Below, piece by piece: positions 38,805 to 48,799 of a stretch of DNA of 64,000 nucleotides. Made by a program: the position numbers and the translations under genes. The stretch's first letter is position 1; every line of letters begins with the position of its first letter. Source of the stretch: Gammaproteobacteria bacterium (lineage in GTDB: Bacteria > Pseudomonadota > Gammaproteobacteria > Steroidobacterales > Rariloculaceae). The notes beneath the pieces are model-generated. The model saw nothing but the letters and a program-made list of their open reading frames with translations. It was not told the DNA's origin and ran no database searches. The DNA lies in the NCBI GenBank assembly GCA_022826245.1, contig JAJDVG010000002.1, positions 62,001 through 126,000 on the forward strand. Direction: 5' to 3'.

Positions 38805-41800
38805 TCACGTGCCCTGGAAACTGTAGCTGAACGAAGCGAATACGCGACGCCCGAGCAGATCGTAGCCGGAGCCGAGCGGAATGTTGTACGAAACAGGACT
38901 CGATACGGACGGCGAGAAGGGTCCCCAGCCGACAAGCGGCGGCTTCTTGTCGAACAGATTGCGGACGCCGAAAACCACAACGTAGCGCCCGTTGGGATCG
39001 CTGTAGCGCACCGACGCCGTGTGGAAGTAGCGCCTGTTCGCAGTTGCCACGTTCGTGAACACGGGCGCGCTGCGAAGCCGGTAAACCGGCGCCTCGTCCG
39101 TGGAGCCCACGTAGTCGATCGACCAGGTAAACGTGAAATCGCGCCAGTCGAAGCGGATGTCCGCTTCGCCGCGCCACTTCGGATAGGCGTGACGACCGAT
39201 GTAGTCCTGACTCTCCGCGCCGGTCAAGCCGTATTCATAGCCTGTAACCTTCGCGAGCAGAAGATCCACACTCAGGTCCCCGACCGCGTACTCGCGTTCG
39301 GCGCGGACCGTGATGTCGTATCCCTTGGATAGTTCGACGGCGACATTGACGAAAGACGAGTTCACGGAACTGATCTGGCCGTCGTCCCTGCGGTCGCCGA
39401 CCAGCGTGCATTCCTGGGCGGAAAAACCCGGCGAACTGTAGCAACGCGACAATATGCTGCCCGCACCGAGTTGGGAGATCGAATTCGCAAGATCGATTTC
39501 GTAGTAGTCCACCGCGACGCTCAGGTTGAGTCCCACGCGCGGAAATCGGGACGCGAGATCGGGCGTAAATACAAGACCCAGTGTCCTGGAATCCGAGGTT
39601 TCCGCGTTGAGATCAAGGTTGCCGCCGGTGATCAGGAGCAGACTCGAAGTCGCGGAATAGCCCGGTGGAATGATCCCCTGGTCCTCGAGCGACTGGCAGT
39701 TCTGGTACAGATTGCTGCCCGGATCCAGATCCCGCGTGGGATCCCTGAAGTTGTTGCACGGGTCCGCCCGCGAGGCAACGAAACCGGTCTGATTGGCGAG
39801 ATAAAGCTCGTAGAGCGCAGGCGCGCGAAACGAGGTGCCAAGGGCCGCGCGGAGCCTGAGCAGCGTGCTCGGCGCCCAGTTGACAAGCGCCCGCCAGGTG
39901 GAGTCGCTACCGTAGGAGCTGTAGTCCGTGTAGCGCCAGGACGCATTAAGCGTGAACTCCTCCGCCAGTTCCTGGCCTGCCACGAGCGGCAGTTCGAGTT
40001 CGCCGTATAGCTCGCTGACCTTGTCATCTCCGATCGTGCGACCGGCGGCCGTGAAACCCCATTGATTGTCCTCGACCGATGCCAGCGGCGGGCGGTCGTC
40101 GATCTCCCTGCTGCGCCACTCCGCCCCCAGCACACCGCGCACCTGGCCTGCCGGCAGGTTGAACAGCCCGCCTTCGAGATTGAATCCCGCGCTCAGAAGA
40201 TCGTAATCGGTTTCCAGATATTGCCGTTCCGTGATGTAGTTGGCGGCGTCTGCGGGTATTTCGCCGCGCAGGGCGCTTGCGCTGAAAAGGTCGAGCGGCA
40301 CGCAGGCAGGATCGGGGCCTTCGGCGAAAACCCCTTCAACCACGGGGTTCTCGAAATTGGCCGCGAAGAAGAGCTGCCCGGGATCGAGCACGCACTGAAG
40401 GTTGCCGTTGCCATCGACCGCGCTGGACAGTGCGCGGGCCACCTTGTCCTTGAGCCAGGAGTCGTAGTTCCAGCCACCGCGGCTGTACGAATAACCGACG
40501 AACACATCCCAGGAAAAATCGCCGCGATCTCCCTCGAGACCGAGCGTCAGCGCGGTGACATCGTTTTCGACCTCGGTTGCCGGGTCGAGCATGTCGTAGG
40601 CCATGACGACGGGATTCGCTATGCCTCCGATCACGCCAAACGGATTGGTCGGATTATTGGGGTGAACGAACGGAAAGAACTGCCGGTAACCGCTGTTGAT
40701 CGTGTCCTCGCGCTGGCTGAAATAAAGTTCGTAGGTGCCGCTGACAGTACCGACACCCTCTCCGACCCTGAAATCCAGCAACCCGTCGCTGTAGGCCTGG
40801 ATGGTCTTGCGCTTCGGGTAAATGTCCTCCACCGTCCAGTTGCGATCCTCGCGCAGACCGGGCTCCGGCACCGTCTCGCCGCCCGGACCCACGGCGACCT
40901 CGCGCCACGGCAGGCCGGTGCCGAAGAAGTTGGCCGCCGTATCGGGGATGGAACTGATCGATGTAGCCCGAAGACCATACACGTCGACAAACGCGTGCAC
41001 GCTGCCGAAACAGCGTCCATTGAAGGTCGGCTGGAATATCGAGGGATGCACTTCGCCGTTGGTCAGCGGCCGCTCGTCGCAGAAGCTGTATTCGAACTCG
41101 TTGCGCTTGACGGGTCCGAAGCCGGAAGCCTCGATGGCAAGGTCGAAGTAACCGCGGTCGAATGTCTTGCCGTAGAGCAGGCTGACGGATCCATAGTCCG
41201 ATATCTCCTGGTAATCGGCTTCTATACGGAAATCGTCGAATCTTCTCCTCGTGATGATGTTCACGACACCGGCCACGGCGTCGGCGCCGTATACCGACGA
41301 AGCGCCGTCCTTGAGAATCTCGATGCGTTGCACGGCAACGAAGGGGATGGAGTTCAGGTCGACGCTGGCCACCTGACCGCGAGTACCCGCCGGCGTGAAC
41401 CGGCGCCCGTTGACCAGCACGAGGGTACGGTCGGCGTCTAGGCTGCGAAGCCCGAAGGTATTGGCGCCCGGGCCGCCGGAAACCACGAAACCGCCGAACG
41501 TGTTGTCGATCTGCACGCCGGAAGCGAGCGCGCTCGACTGCAGCATCTCCGTGGTGTTGGCGAGGCCGGCCAGCAGGGCGCGCTCATCGGTGATGACGGT
41601 CACCGGCAACGCGGCAGTAAAGTTGTCGCGCCGAATACGCGAGCCGGTCACGACGACTTCCTCGGCAACGCCGGCCGCAGGCGCAACGACCGGCACGTCG
41701 GCGGCCGCGTCCGGCGCCTCCTCGGCAGCGGCGGACTCCTCGATCTGCTCGTCCTGGCCCGCGGCGGATTCCGCATCCTCCGCTTCCTGTGCGATGGAGG

Positions 41801-41858
41801 CTGCCGTCAACGCGATCGCCGCAAGTGCCCCCACTGCCGTTCGCAGAAAAATCGTCAT
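38805..41858 (-). CDS. TonB-dependent receptor
   Basis: Plug 'EEVVVTGSRIRRDNFTAALPVTVITDE', 'VQRIEILKDGASSVYGADAVAGVVNIITRRR'; C-terminal barrel ending in F-S-Y-S-F-QGT. Confidence 0.93.
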   Translation of the reverse strand: MTIFLRTAVGALAAIALTAASIAQEAEDAESAAGQDEQIEESAAAEEAPDAAADVPVVAPAAGVAEEVVVTGSRIRRDNFTAALPVTVITDERALLAGLANTTEMLQSSALASGVQIDNTFGGFVVSGGPGANTFGLRSLDADRTLVLVNGRRFTPAGTRGQVASVDLNSIPFVAVQRIEILKDGASSVYGADAVAGVVNIITRRRFDDFRIEADYQEISDYGSVSLLYGKTFDRGYFDLAIEASGFGPVKRNEFEYSFCDERPLTNGEVHPSIFQPTFNGRCFGSVHAFVDVYGLRATSISSIPDTAANFFGTGLPWREVAVGPGGETVPEPGLREDRNWTVEDIYPKRKTIQAYSDGLLDFRVGEGVGTVSGTYELYFSQREDTINSGYRQFFPFVHPNNPTNPFGVIGGIANPVVMAYDMLDPATEVENDVTALTLGLEGDRGDFSWDVFVGYSYSRGGWNYDSWLKDKVARALSSAVDGNGNLQCVLDPGQLFFAANFENPVVEGVFAEGPDPACVPLDLFSASALRGEIPADAANYITERQYLETDYDLLSAGFNLEGGLFNLPAGQVRGVLGAEWRSREIDDRPPLASVEDNQWGFTAAGRTIGDDKVSELYGELELPLVAGQELAEEFTLNASWRYTDYSSYGSDSTWRALVNWAPSTLLRLRAALGTSFRAPALYELYLANQTGFVASRADPCNNFRDPTRDLDPGSNLYQNCQSLEDQGIIPPGYSATSSLLLITGGNLDLNAETSDSRTLGLVFTPDLASRFPRVGLNLSVAVDYYEIDLANSISQLGAGSILSRCYSSPGFSAQECTLVGDRRDDGQISSVNSSFVNVAVELSKGYDITVRAEREYAVGDLSVDLLLAKVTGYEYGLTGAESQDYIGRHAYPKWRGEADIRFDWRDFTFTWSIDYVGSTDEAPVYRLRSAPVFTNVATANRRYFHTASVRYSDPNGRYVVVFGVRNLFDKKPPLVGWGPFSPSVSSPVSYNIPLGSGYDLLGRRVFASFSYSFQGT

Positions 41859-41933
41859 GGCACTTCCCCTTTTCGCTTGAAATTGCCCGATTTCCATTCT
41901 AGCGCCCGGAACCCTTTTGTGCTGCACGTTCGC

Positions 41934-42449
41934 TCAATAGATGATGGCCGGAGGACGGTAGAACGTGATCAACCTTCCGGCGCACATCACGGCGATGAGC
42001 AGCACGAGCGAGACTGCGCCCATGATCCTCGCCGGCCGCGGCGCATCGTCGTAAGGCCCCATCGCGGCGACGGCTTTGAATTGCAGCCGATAGAACAGCA
42101 CCACGTTCATGCCCATGAGGGCAAGGCAGACTGCCTTCACGTGGAACGCCGAGTTGTAGAAATACTGATCGGGCGCGCCGGAGATGAACAGCAGCCCGGT
42201 CAGCAAGGAGACGCCGAACCCCGCGAAGCCCAGGCGCAGCAGCCCGTGCATCGCGCCGGGACGAATGCCCTTGGCTAGCCCGAGCAGGCGCAGGTCGAAC
42301 ACGCCGACGGAAGCGGCCATGAGCGTGAGCCCGATGAAGTGCAGGGTCTCGCTGATCGGCCACGCCCACTGCCAGGTCGTCACGAACTGTGACGGCGGCG
42401 TGCTGACGATCCAGCTCATCAGGGCCTGCATGAATGTTCCGGCTTGCAT
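41934..42449 (-). CDS. Small multi-pass membrane protein (DUF6644-like)
   Basis: 'WPISETLHFIGLTLMAASVGVFDLRLLGLAKG' plus several TM helices. Confidence 0.6.
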   Translation of the reverse strand: MQAGTFMQALMSWIVSTPPSQFVTTWQWAWPISETLHFIGLTLMAASVGVFDLRLLGLAKGIRPGAMHGLLRLGFAGFGVSLLTGLLFISGAPDQYFYNSAFHVKAVCLALMGMNVVLFYRLQFKAVAAMGPYDDAPRPARIMGAVSLVLLIAVMCAGRLITFYRPPAIIY

Positions 42450-42458
42450 GAGCGTGCC

Positions 42459-42968
42459 TCAGTTCACCACGTCGCCGGCCATCAGAATGCTGTGGGTATA
42501 AGCCAGAAACCTTCCCGTCGCGATCGTTCCAACCCAGAGCGCAAGCGTGGTCGCCGCGACGCCCTTGACGCGAAAACCCGGCTCGAACACTCGGCCAGCA
42601 TTGGCGCCGGCAAAGACCTGCCGGCCAAGCCATGTAAGCGCTACGACCGCCACCGCGATGAGCCCGAGCTTGATGTAGAAGATCGGATTGGTCAGCGCCT
42701 TGGCCGGATAGGCCACGAGCAGCAGGACGCCCGACACGGCATTGATCGCGAACCCGATCCACATGACCGGCAGGAGTTGCCGCAACGGAGCGATCGGATA
42801 ACGGTTCGCGAAACCGAGCACCCAGACGTTCACGGCCACGCTGACGCCAACGACGAAACCGAGACCGAGCGTATGCAGGAACAGAATGAAGGGAAACGCG
42901 AAGACCGACGGCGTCTCGCGAATCCAGACGCTCAAGGCCGTTTGCTCCAGCGCAGCGAGAAAAGCCAT
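42459..42968 (-). CDS. Small multi-pass membrane protein (same type as 41934-42449)
   Basis: 'SVFAFPFILFLHTLGLGFVVGVSVAVNVWVLGFA' and TM helices; adjacent, same strand. Confidence 0.6.
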   Translation of the reverse strand: MAFLAALEQTALSVWIRETPSVFAFPFILFLHTLGLGFVVGVSVAVNVWVLGFANRYPIAPLRQLLPVMWIGFAINAVSGVLLLVAYPAKALTNPIFYIKLGLIAVAVVALTWLGRQVFAGANAGRVFEPGFRVKGVAATTLALWVGTIATGRFLAYTHSILMAGDVVN

Positions 42969-43147
42969 CGTGGGCAAATGTTAGCAGAGTCTCCTGCTGC
43001 CCACCCGCGCGGGAGGATCGCGAAATCCACGCGGGCGACCGCGTTGCGCCGCTCGTTCCCAGCACCCGGCAACTGTTCAGACAGCATGCGTAATGATACC
43101 TTCGCCACCGTCCCGTAACTTTGCGCAAGCGCGACACGAGGTTTCGA

Positions 43148-44323
43148 ATGGCGGACCCGCTCTACAAGATTCTGGTCGTGGACGACGAGCCCGACCTGGA
43201 ACCGCTCGTAAAGATGCGCATGCGCCGGGAAATCCGGTCGAAACTCTATACCTTCGTCTTCGCGCACAACGGTGTCGAAGCGCTCGAAGTGCTCGAACGC
43301 GAAGGCGATGTCGATCTCGTGCTTTCCGACATCAACATGCCCCGGATGGACGGCCTGACGCTTCTGGAACAGATCGCGGGAGCCGAGGCCGACATGCGCG
43401 CGGTGATCATTTCCGCCTACGGGGACATGAAGAACATCCGCACGGCCATGAATCGCGGTGCGTTCGATTTCATCATCAAGCCCATCGACTTCGACGACTT
43501 CAGGGTCACGGTCAACCGCGCCTTGAGCCACCTGGCCAAGTGGCGCGAAGCGCTCGTGTCGCGCGACAAGCTGGTCTCCCTGCAGAACGAACTCGACGTC
43601 GCAGCGACCATCCAGCAGTCGATTCTGCCGACGGTGTTCCCGGAAAACGCGGAATTCCAGATCTACGGCTCCATGGAGCCGGCCCGCGCCGTCGGGGGCG
43701 ACTTCTTCTTCGTCGAGCGTTTTCCCGACGGCCGGATTGCGCTCGCCATCGCCGATGTCTCCGACAAGGGTGTGCCGGCCGCACTGTTCATGATGCTGAC
43801 CCGAACGTTGCTCAAGGGCGCACTGCGCGACGGCGCACCACCGGGCCAGGTTCTCGAAGAGGTCAACGACCTGTTGCACGAGGATAACGACACCGCGATG
43901 TTCGTCACCCTGTTTTGCGCGATTTACGATTCGCAGACGGGCGCGCTCGTTTTTGCCAATGGCGGCCATAACCCGCCCCTGCATGTCCGCATGGATGGAA
44001 GCTCCGAAGAATTGCCGATGACCGGCGGTATCGCATTGGGCGTGGCGCCCGAGTTTTCCTTCTCCGAACAAACCATCGTGCTCGCGCCGGGCGAGAGCGC
44101 CGTGCTTTATACTGACGGCGTAACCGAGGCCATCGACGACGCTGACGAGGAGTTCGGAATGGTGCGTCTTGGCGATGTCTTTACCGAAGCGCCCGCCATG
44201 GATGCACGCAACGGAAACAGGGCGGTATTCGACGCGGTCAGAACGTTTACGGGCGAAACGCCGCAATTCGACGACATTACCTGCCTCGTGCTGCATCGAA
44301 AACAGCCTTCCCGAGCATCATGA
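43148..44323 (+). CDS. Response regulator fused to SpoIIE/PP2C serine phosphatase (RsbU-like)
   Basis: Receiver 'KILVVDDEPDLEPL...LVLSDINMPRMDGLTLLEQI...FIIKPIDFDDF'; phosphatase 'AATIQQSILPTVFPE...ARAVGGDFFFVERFPDGRIALAIADVSDKGVPAALFM...LYTDGVTEA'. Confidence 0.94.
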   Translation: MADPLYKILVVDDEPDLEPLVKMRMRREIRSKLYTFVFAHNGVEALEVLEREGDVDLVLSDINMPRMDGLTLLEQIAGAEADMRAVIISAYGDMKNIRTAMNRGAFDFIIKPIDFDDFRVTVNRALSHLAKWREALVSRDKLVSLQNELDVAATIQQSILPTVFPENAEFQIYGSMEPARAVGGDFFFVERFPDGRIALAIADVSDKGVPAALFMMLTRTLLKGALRDGAPPGQVLEEVNDLLHEDNDTAMFVTLFCAIYDSQTGALVFANGGHNPPLHVRMDGSSEELPMTGGIALGVAPEFSFSEQTIVLAPGESAVLYTDGVTEAIDDADEEFGMVRLGDVFTEAPAMDARNGNRAVFDAVRTFTGETPQFDDITCLVLHRKQPSRAS

Positions 44324-44739
44324 CCAGAGAAATCACGCTGAAAGTCGGCGGGTCCACGGCTGAGCTTGAACGCATCAACGCCGCGGTCGAGGAATTGGCC
44401 GAGACCGAAGGCTGGCCCCCCGATCTGGTCTTCCAGACGACCCTCGTTCTGGAAGAACTCGAAGTGAACATCATGAACTACGCGTTCGGCGAAGACGAAA
44501 ACGTGCAAAGCCAGATCGTGCTGCGTTCCGAACCCGACCGCCTGACCATCGAAATCTCCGACGGCGGGAAAGCTTTCAACCCGCTTGAAGATGCCACGGA
44601 ACCGGATCTCGACGCGTCGCTCGAGGAACGCAAGGTGGGTGGCCTGGGCATCCACTTTGTACGTACGCTCATGGACGAAGTCAGCTATCGCCGGGAGAAC
44701 GGAAGGAATCACCTGACGCTCGTGAAGCGGAGAGATTGA
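44320..44739 (+). CDS. HATPase-type serine kinase/anti-sigma regulatory protein (RsbW/SpoIIAB-like)
   Basis: 'VLEELEVNIMNYAFG', 'IEISDGGKAFNPLE', 'GGLGIHFVRTLMDEVSYRRENGRNHLTLVKR'; ATGA overlap. Confidence 0.9.
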   Translation: MTREITLKVGGSTAELERINAAVEELAETEGWPPDLVFQTTLVLEELEVNIMNYAFGEDENVQSQIVLRSEPDRLTIEISDGGKAFNPLEDATEPDLDASLEERKVGGLGIHFVRTLMDEVSYRRENGRNHLTLVKRRD

Positions 44740-45923
44740 TGCAGTCAATGACGCGCCGCCTTGTGTGGTCATGCTGCGCGGTGGCGCTGACCGGTATGCC
44801 CTTCTCCGGCGCCGGCGCACAGGAACCGGGCATCTTCGACGACCGGATCGTGTTCGGCCAGTCGGCGGCCTTCAGCGGAGAAGCGCAGGAACTCGGCATC
44901 AATCTGCGCCTCGGTATCGAGGCAGCGTTCGAGGAGGCGCGGGCCGGCGGCGGCGTGCACGGCCGCGTCCCGGAACTCGTCACCCTGGATGACGGCTACG
45001 AACCGGAAGCCGCCATCGTCAACACTCGCCGGTTGATCGAGGAAGACGGCGTATTCGCACTCATCGGCGCCGTCGGCACGCCCACATCCCGTTCCGCCAC
45101 TCCCGTTGCCGCCGCGGCGGGCGTGCCCTATATCGCCCCATTTACCGGCGCGGAATTCCTTCGCGATCCGCAGTGGAACAACGTCGTCAACCTTCGGGCA
45201 TCCTACTACCAGGAAGCCGAAGCGATGGTCCGCCACCTGACCGAGGATCTCGGGACCGAACGCATCGCCGTGTTCTACCAGGACGATTCCTTCGGTCAGG
45301 CCGGCTACGAGGGAGTCACGCGGGCGCTTGCCAGACGCGGTATGGAAGCCGTGGCGCTGACGGTTTTTCCGCGCAACACGAGAGCCGTCAAGACCGGTGT
45401 GCTCGAGCTGCGCAACGCGAGTCCGGAAGCGCTGGTCATGGTCGGATCCTACCAACCCGTGGCGGAAACCATTGCCTGGTCCCGGCGAATCGGTTTCGAT
45501 CCCGTGTTCCTGACCGTGTCCTTCGTCGGCAGCAACGCTCTCGCCCAGGTACTCGGTCCGGGCGGCGCCGGAGCCATCGTGACGCAGGTGGTACCGTTTC
45601 CTCTCGATGACGAGCTTCCCGTGATCCGGCAATACCGTGACGCCCTCGCCGCGCACGCGCCCGATGCAGTACCGGGATTCGTCTCCCTGGAAGGCTACCT
45701 GGCCGGCAGGCTGGCGTTGGCAGCGCTGCAAGGTGCAGGCCCCGACCTGACGCGCGCACGCTTCCTCGATGCGCTCACGACCATGGACCGGCTGGATCTC
45801 GGCGGCTTTCTCCTGTCCTTCGGCGATGACAACCAGGGATCCGACGCGGTTTACCTCACGGTCATCGACGACTCCGGGCAATACCGGGCGCTCACCAATC
45901 TGAACGAAGCAAGCGGGCCTTGA
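44736..45923 (+). CDS. ABC-type periplasmic substrate-binding protein (LivJ/branched-chain amino acid type)
   Basis: 'IVFGQSAAFSGEAQELGINLRLGIEAAFEEARAGGGVHGRVPELVTLDDGYEPEAAIVNTRRLIEEDGVFALIGAVGTPTS'; ATGA overlap with upstream gene. Confidence 0.9.
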   Translation: MMQSMTRRLVWSCCAVALTGMPFSGAGAQEPGIFDDRIVFGQSAAFSGEAQELGINLRLGIEAAFEEARAGGGVHGRVPELVTLDDGYEPEAAIVNTRRLIEEDGVFALIGAVGTPTSRSATPVAAAAGVPYIAPFTGAEFLRDPQWNNVVNLRASYYQEAEAMVRHLTEDLGTERIAVFYQDDSFGQAGYEGVTRALARRGMEAVALTVFPRNTRAVKTGVLELRNASPEALVMVGSYQPVAETIAWSRRIGFDPVFLTVSFVGSNALAQVLGPGGAGAIVTQVVPFPLDDELPVIRQYRDALAAHAPDAVPGFVSLEGYLAGRLALAALQGAGPDLTRARFLDALTTMDRLDLGGFLLSFGDDNQGSDAVYLTVIDDSGQYRALTNLNEASGP

Positions 45924-45933
45924 CGCACCGCCA

Positions 45934-48123
45934 ATGAAGAACTGGCTCACGCGCATCGTCTCGGCCAGCAACCGCATCTCGGTGCGGCTGTACATCGGCA
46001 TCGGCGGCGCCATCGCACTGACCATGACCACGAGCCTCATCGCCTGGTTTTCGTTCATCCGGGTCGGCGACACGCAGGACCGCATCAACGAGTACGTTCC
46101 GGAGATGGTCACCGATTTCCTGCTCGCCCAGCAGAACAACTCGCTGTCCGCCGCGGCGTCAAGGCTGACCGCGGCCGTCTCGCGCGAGGATTTCGCACGT
46201 GTCAGCGACGAGATCGCCGGGGAACTGGCGCTGTTCGAGGAACGTCTGAACGAGCTGACGCTGCAGGACGACACCGAGGGCGGCGTCAACGACATCCGTT
46301 CCGGGGCGGAGGCCCTGATCGACAACATTCAGGCCATCGAGAGTTCCGTCGCGGAGCGTTTCACGCTCGGCGAGCGCAGCGAGAACCTGTACGCGGAACT
46401 CGCCGCACTGCAACAGTTGCTCGAACGACAGCTTGCCGAGGCAACCGACGATCAGTTCTTCTACACCGTCACCGGATTCCGCGAAATCGACGCGCCGCCG
46501 GTGGACGAAGGAGTTCATTTCACCGAACCGGAGCTGCATCGTTTTCGCTATCTCATGGAACTCGATTTTGCGAGCACGCTCGGCGCGCAGATTCTTGCCG
46601 CAGTCTCGAATACCTCCGATCCGAGCCAACTTGAGCCATTGAGGGAGCGTTTCGAAGCGGCCGCGGCAACGATCGACCGGAACCTCCGGAACATCGGCGG
46701 GGAAGCTGCGCTCCCCGCCGAACTCATGGCCGACTTCGACCGGCTCGTCGAGATGGGCAGCGGCGCGGACGGGAGTTTCGCCCTGCGCTCGCAGGAGCTC
46801 ATCCTGGCGGAACGGCAGGAAGAGTTGCTGACGACGAATCGCGCACTGGCCGACGAGCTCGGCGTGTTGATCGAGGGCAACGTGAGTGCGGCGCGGGCCC
46901 GTTCTCTCGGAGCCACGCTCGAAGCGACCGAAACGACCGACGGCGCGCAGAACGTGCTGCTCTGGATCAACATACTCGCGATCGCCGGAGGCATAGCGAT
47001 CGCGTGGCTCTACGTCGGTACGCTCGTCGAACGCATCAAGTGGCTGTCGCAGCGGATGCGGCGCATGGCTGCCGGAGAACTCAAGGCCAAGGTCGAGATG
47101 AGCGGCCGAGACGAAGTTGCCGAAATGGCGGCAGCGCTCGAAGTGTTTCGCCACAACTCTCTCGAAGCGCAGCGCCTGAATCTCGTCGAAAAACTTGCCG
47201 AGGAACTGCGCGGCAAGAACGAGGAACTCGAGAAGGTTCTGGGAGAACTCAGGCAGGCTCAGGATCAGATCGTCATGCGCGAGAAGCTTGCGGCGCTCGG
47301 AGAGTTGACAGCCGGCGTTGCGCACGAGATCAAGAATCCGCTCAATTTTGTCAAGAATTTCGCGGAAGGCTCCGTGGAAATCATCGACGAGTTGAAAGAG
47401 GTTCTTGCTGAAACCGGAGAAGAATTGACGGACGAGCAACGCGAATTGCTGCTCGAGATTGGCGGGGATCTCGACGAGAACCTGTCAACCATTCTTCGCA
47501 ACAGCGAACGCGCCAACCGCATCGTGCAGGACATGCTCAGCATGGGGCGGGGATCCGGCGAATGGGGGCGTGCCGACATGAACACGCTGCTGACCGAGAA
47601 TGCCAATCTTGCCTACCATGCCGTCCGGGCCAACGATCCCAACTTCGTGCTGACCATCAAGGAGGACCTGGATCCCGACGCCGGCCAGATCGAAGCCATT
47701 CCGCACGACCTGGGCAGGGTATTCCTCAACATGGTCACGAACGCCTGCCACGCCACGGATGCGAAGCGCAAGCAAATCGAGGCGGAAACCGGAACGAGCA
47801 TTCAGCCCGGCAGCGGCGGCTACGAGCCCGAACTCACGCTCGGCACGCGCCGCGAATCGGACACCATGATCGTGACCGTCCGCGACAACGGCTCGGGCAT
47901 GCCGGCTGAAGTCGTCGAAAAGATTTTCAATCCCTTCTTTACGACCAAGCCGCCTGACAAGGGCACCGGTCTCGGGCTGTCGCTCTCCAACGACATCATC
48001 CGTGAACACGGCGGCACGATCACGGTCGCGACCGAAGACGGCGAATACACGGAGATGAGAGTCGAACTTCCGCTCGAGTCCAGACTGGCGGCGCAGACGG
48101 AAGACTCCGAGCAAGACGCGTAG
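45934..48123 (+). CDS. HAMP-domain sensor histidine kinase
   Basis: Periplasmic domain between TMs; HAMP 'RMRRMAAGELKAKVEMSGRDEVAEMAAALEVFR'; H-box 'LAALGELTAGVAHEIKNPLNFVKNF'; 'TVRDNGSGMPAEVVEKIFNPFFTTKPPDKGTGLGLSLSNDIIREHGG'. Confidence 0.94.
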   Translation: MKNWLTRIVSASNRISVRLYIGIGGAIALTMTTSLIAWFSFIRVGDTQDRINEYVPEMVTDFLLAQQNNSLSAAASRLTAAVSREDFARVSDEIAGELALFEERLNELTLQDDTEGGVNDIRSGAEALIDNIQAIESSVAERFTLGERSENLYAELAALQQLLERQLAEATDDQFFYTVTGFREIDAPPVDEGVHFTEPELHRFRYLMELDFASTLGAQILAAVSNTSDPSQLEPLRERFEAAAATIDRNLRNIGGEAALPAELMADFDRLVEMGSGADGSFALRSQELILAERQEELLTTNRALADELGVLIEGNVSAARARSLGATLEATETTDGAQNVLLWINILAIAGGIAIAWLYVGTLVERIKWLSQRMRRMAAGELKAKVEMSGRDEVAEMAAALEVFRHNSLEAQRLNLVEKLAEELRGKNEELEKVLGELRQAQDQIVMREKLAALGELTAGVAHEIKNPLNFVKNFAEGSVEIIDELKEVLAETGEELTDEQRELLLEIGGDLDENLSTILRNSERANRIVQDMLSMGRGSGEWGRADMNTLLTENANLAYHAVRANDPNFVLTIKEDLDPDAGQIEAIPHDLGRVFLNMVTNACHATDAKRKQIEAETGTSIQPGSGGYEPELTLGTRRESDTMIVTVRDNGSGMPAEVVEKIFNPFFTTKPPDKGTGLGLSLSNDIIREHGGTITVATEDGEYTEMRVELPLESRLAAQTEDSEQDA

Positions 48124-48129
48124 CCTTCG

Positions 48130-48158
48130 AATGCGGCGCAGAACCGCGCTGCCGCATT
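48130..48158. terminator. Possible hairpin terminator between convergent genes
   Basis: AATGCGGC-N13-GCCGCATT between stops at 48123 (+) and 48203 (-); no clear T tract. Confidence 0.35.
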
Positions 48159-48202
48159 GCCGCATCGCCGCCTGCGTGGACGGCACGCGGCCCGACCGGG
48201 TT

Positions 48203-48535
48203 TCAGCCGATCGCTGCCCGCGCGTTCTCCGGCGACTCGTGAACCTTGATGACCTTGTCGAAGCCGCTGATTTCGAAGACTTCCCGGATCGGGTCGGACA
48301 GCGAGCAAATGGCGAAGCCCGCGTTGCGCTGTTCGAGTACCTTGGCAAGCATCAGCAAGACGCGCAGGCCCGCGCTGCTGATATAGGCAAGTCGCTCCAT
48401 ATCCATGATGACCGCAGTGTCGTCGTCGGCGATCGCCGCCTTGACGTCACTGTGAAAGTCGTTCGCGTTGGAGCCATCGATACGGCCTTGCACTTTCACG
48501 GAAAGTACGCCTCCGTCTCGTTCGGTTTCGATCAT
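48203..48535 (-). CDS. STAS-domain anti-sigma factor antagonist (RsbV/SpoIIAA-like)
   Basis: 'VKVQGRIDGSNANDFHSDVKAAIADDDTAVIMDMERLAYISSAGLRVLLMLAKVL'. Confidence 0.92.
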   Translation of the reverse strand: MIETERDGGVLSVKVQGRIDGSNANDFHSDVKAAIADDDTAVIMDMERLAYISSAGLRVLLMLAKVLEQRNAGFAICSLSDPIREVFEISGFDKVIKVHESPENARAAIG

Positions 48536-48799
48536 GAATGTCTCCTTGCCACGATCAGCCGCTCATGCGGTTCTGCCCGCTACCGGCTGCCTGCGCCGGC
48601 ATTGACCGGGGTCACGCGCGGTAGCGAGGCGTTAGTTTACGCCATAACGGACGAAACGTGCACCGTATTCTTTACACTCGTGAAAGTCGGGCTGTGTGTC
48701 CGACCCGATGATGGCTGCGCGCTGCGGCAAGCCGTACGGGCATTCGCGTTTTCTGGTACTTTCCCCGTCAGTCGGGAGTAATAGCGACAAGTGGGCGAT

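Noticed and set aside
44736-45923. Substrate-binding protein considered part of an ABC importer operon
   Set aside because: No permease or ATPase gene nearby; it is overlapped and followed by signalling genes instead.
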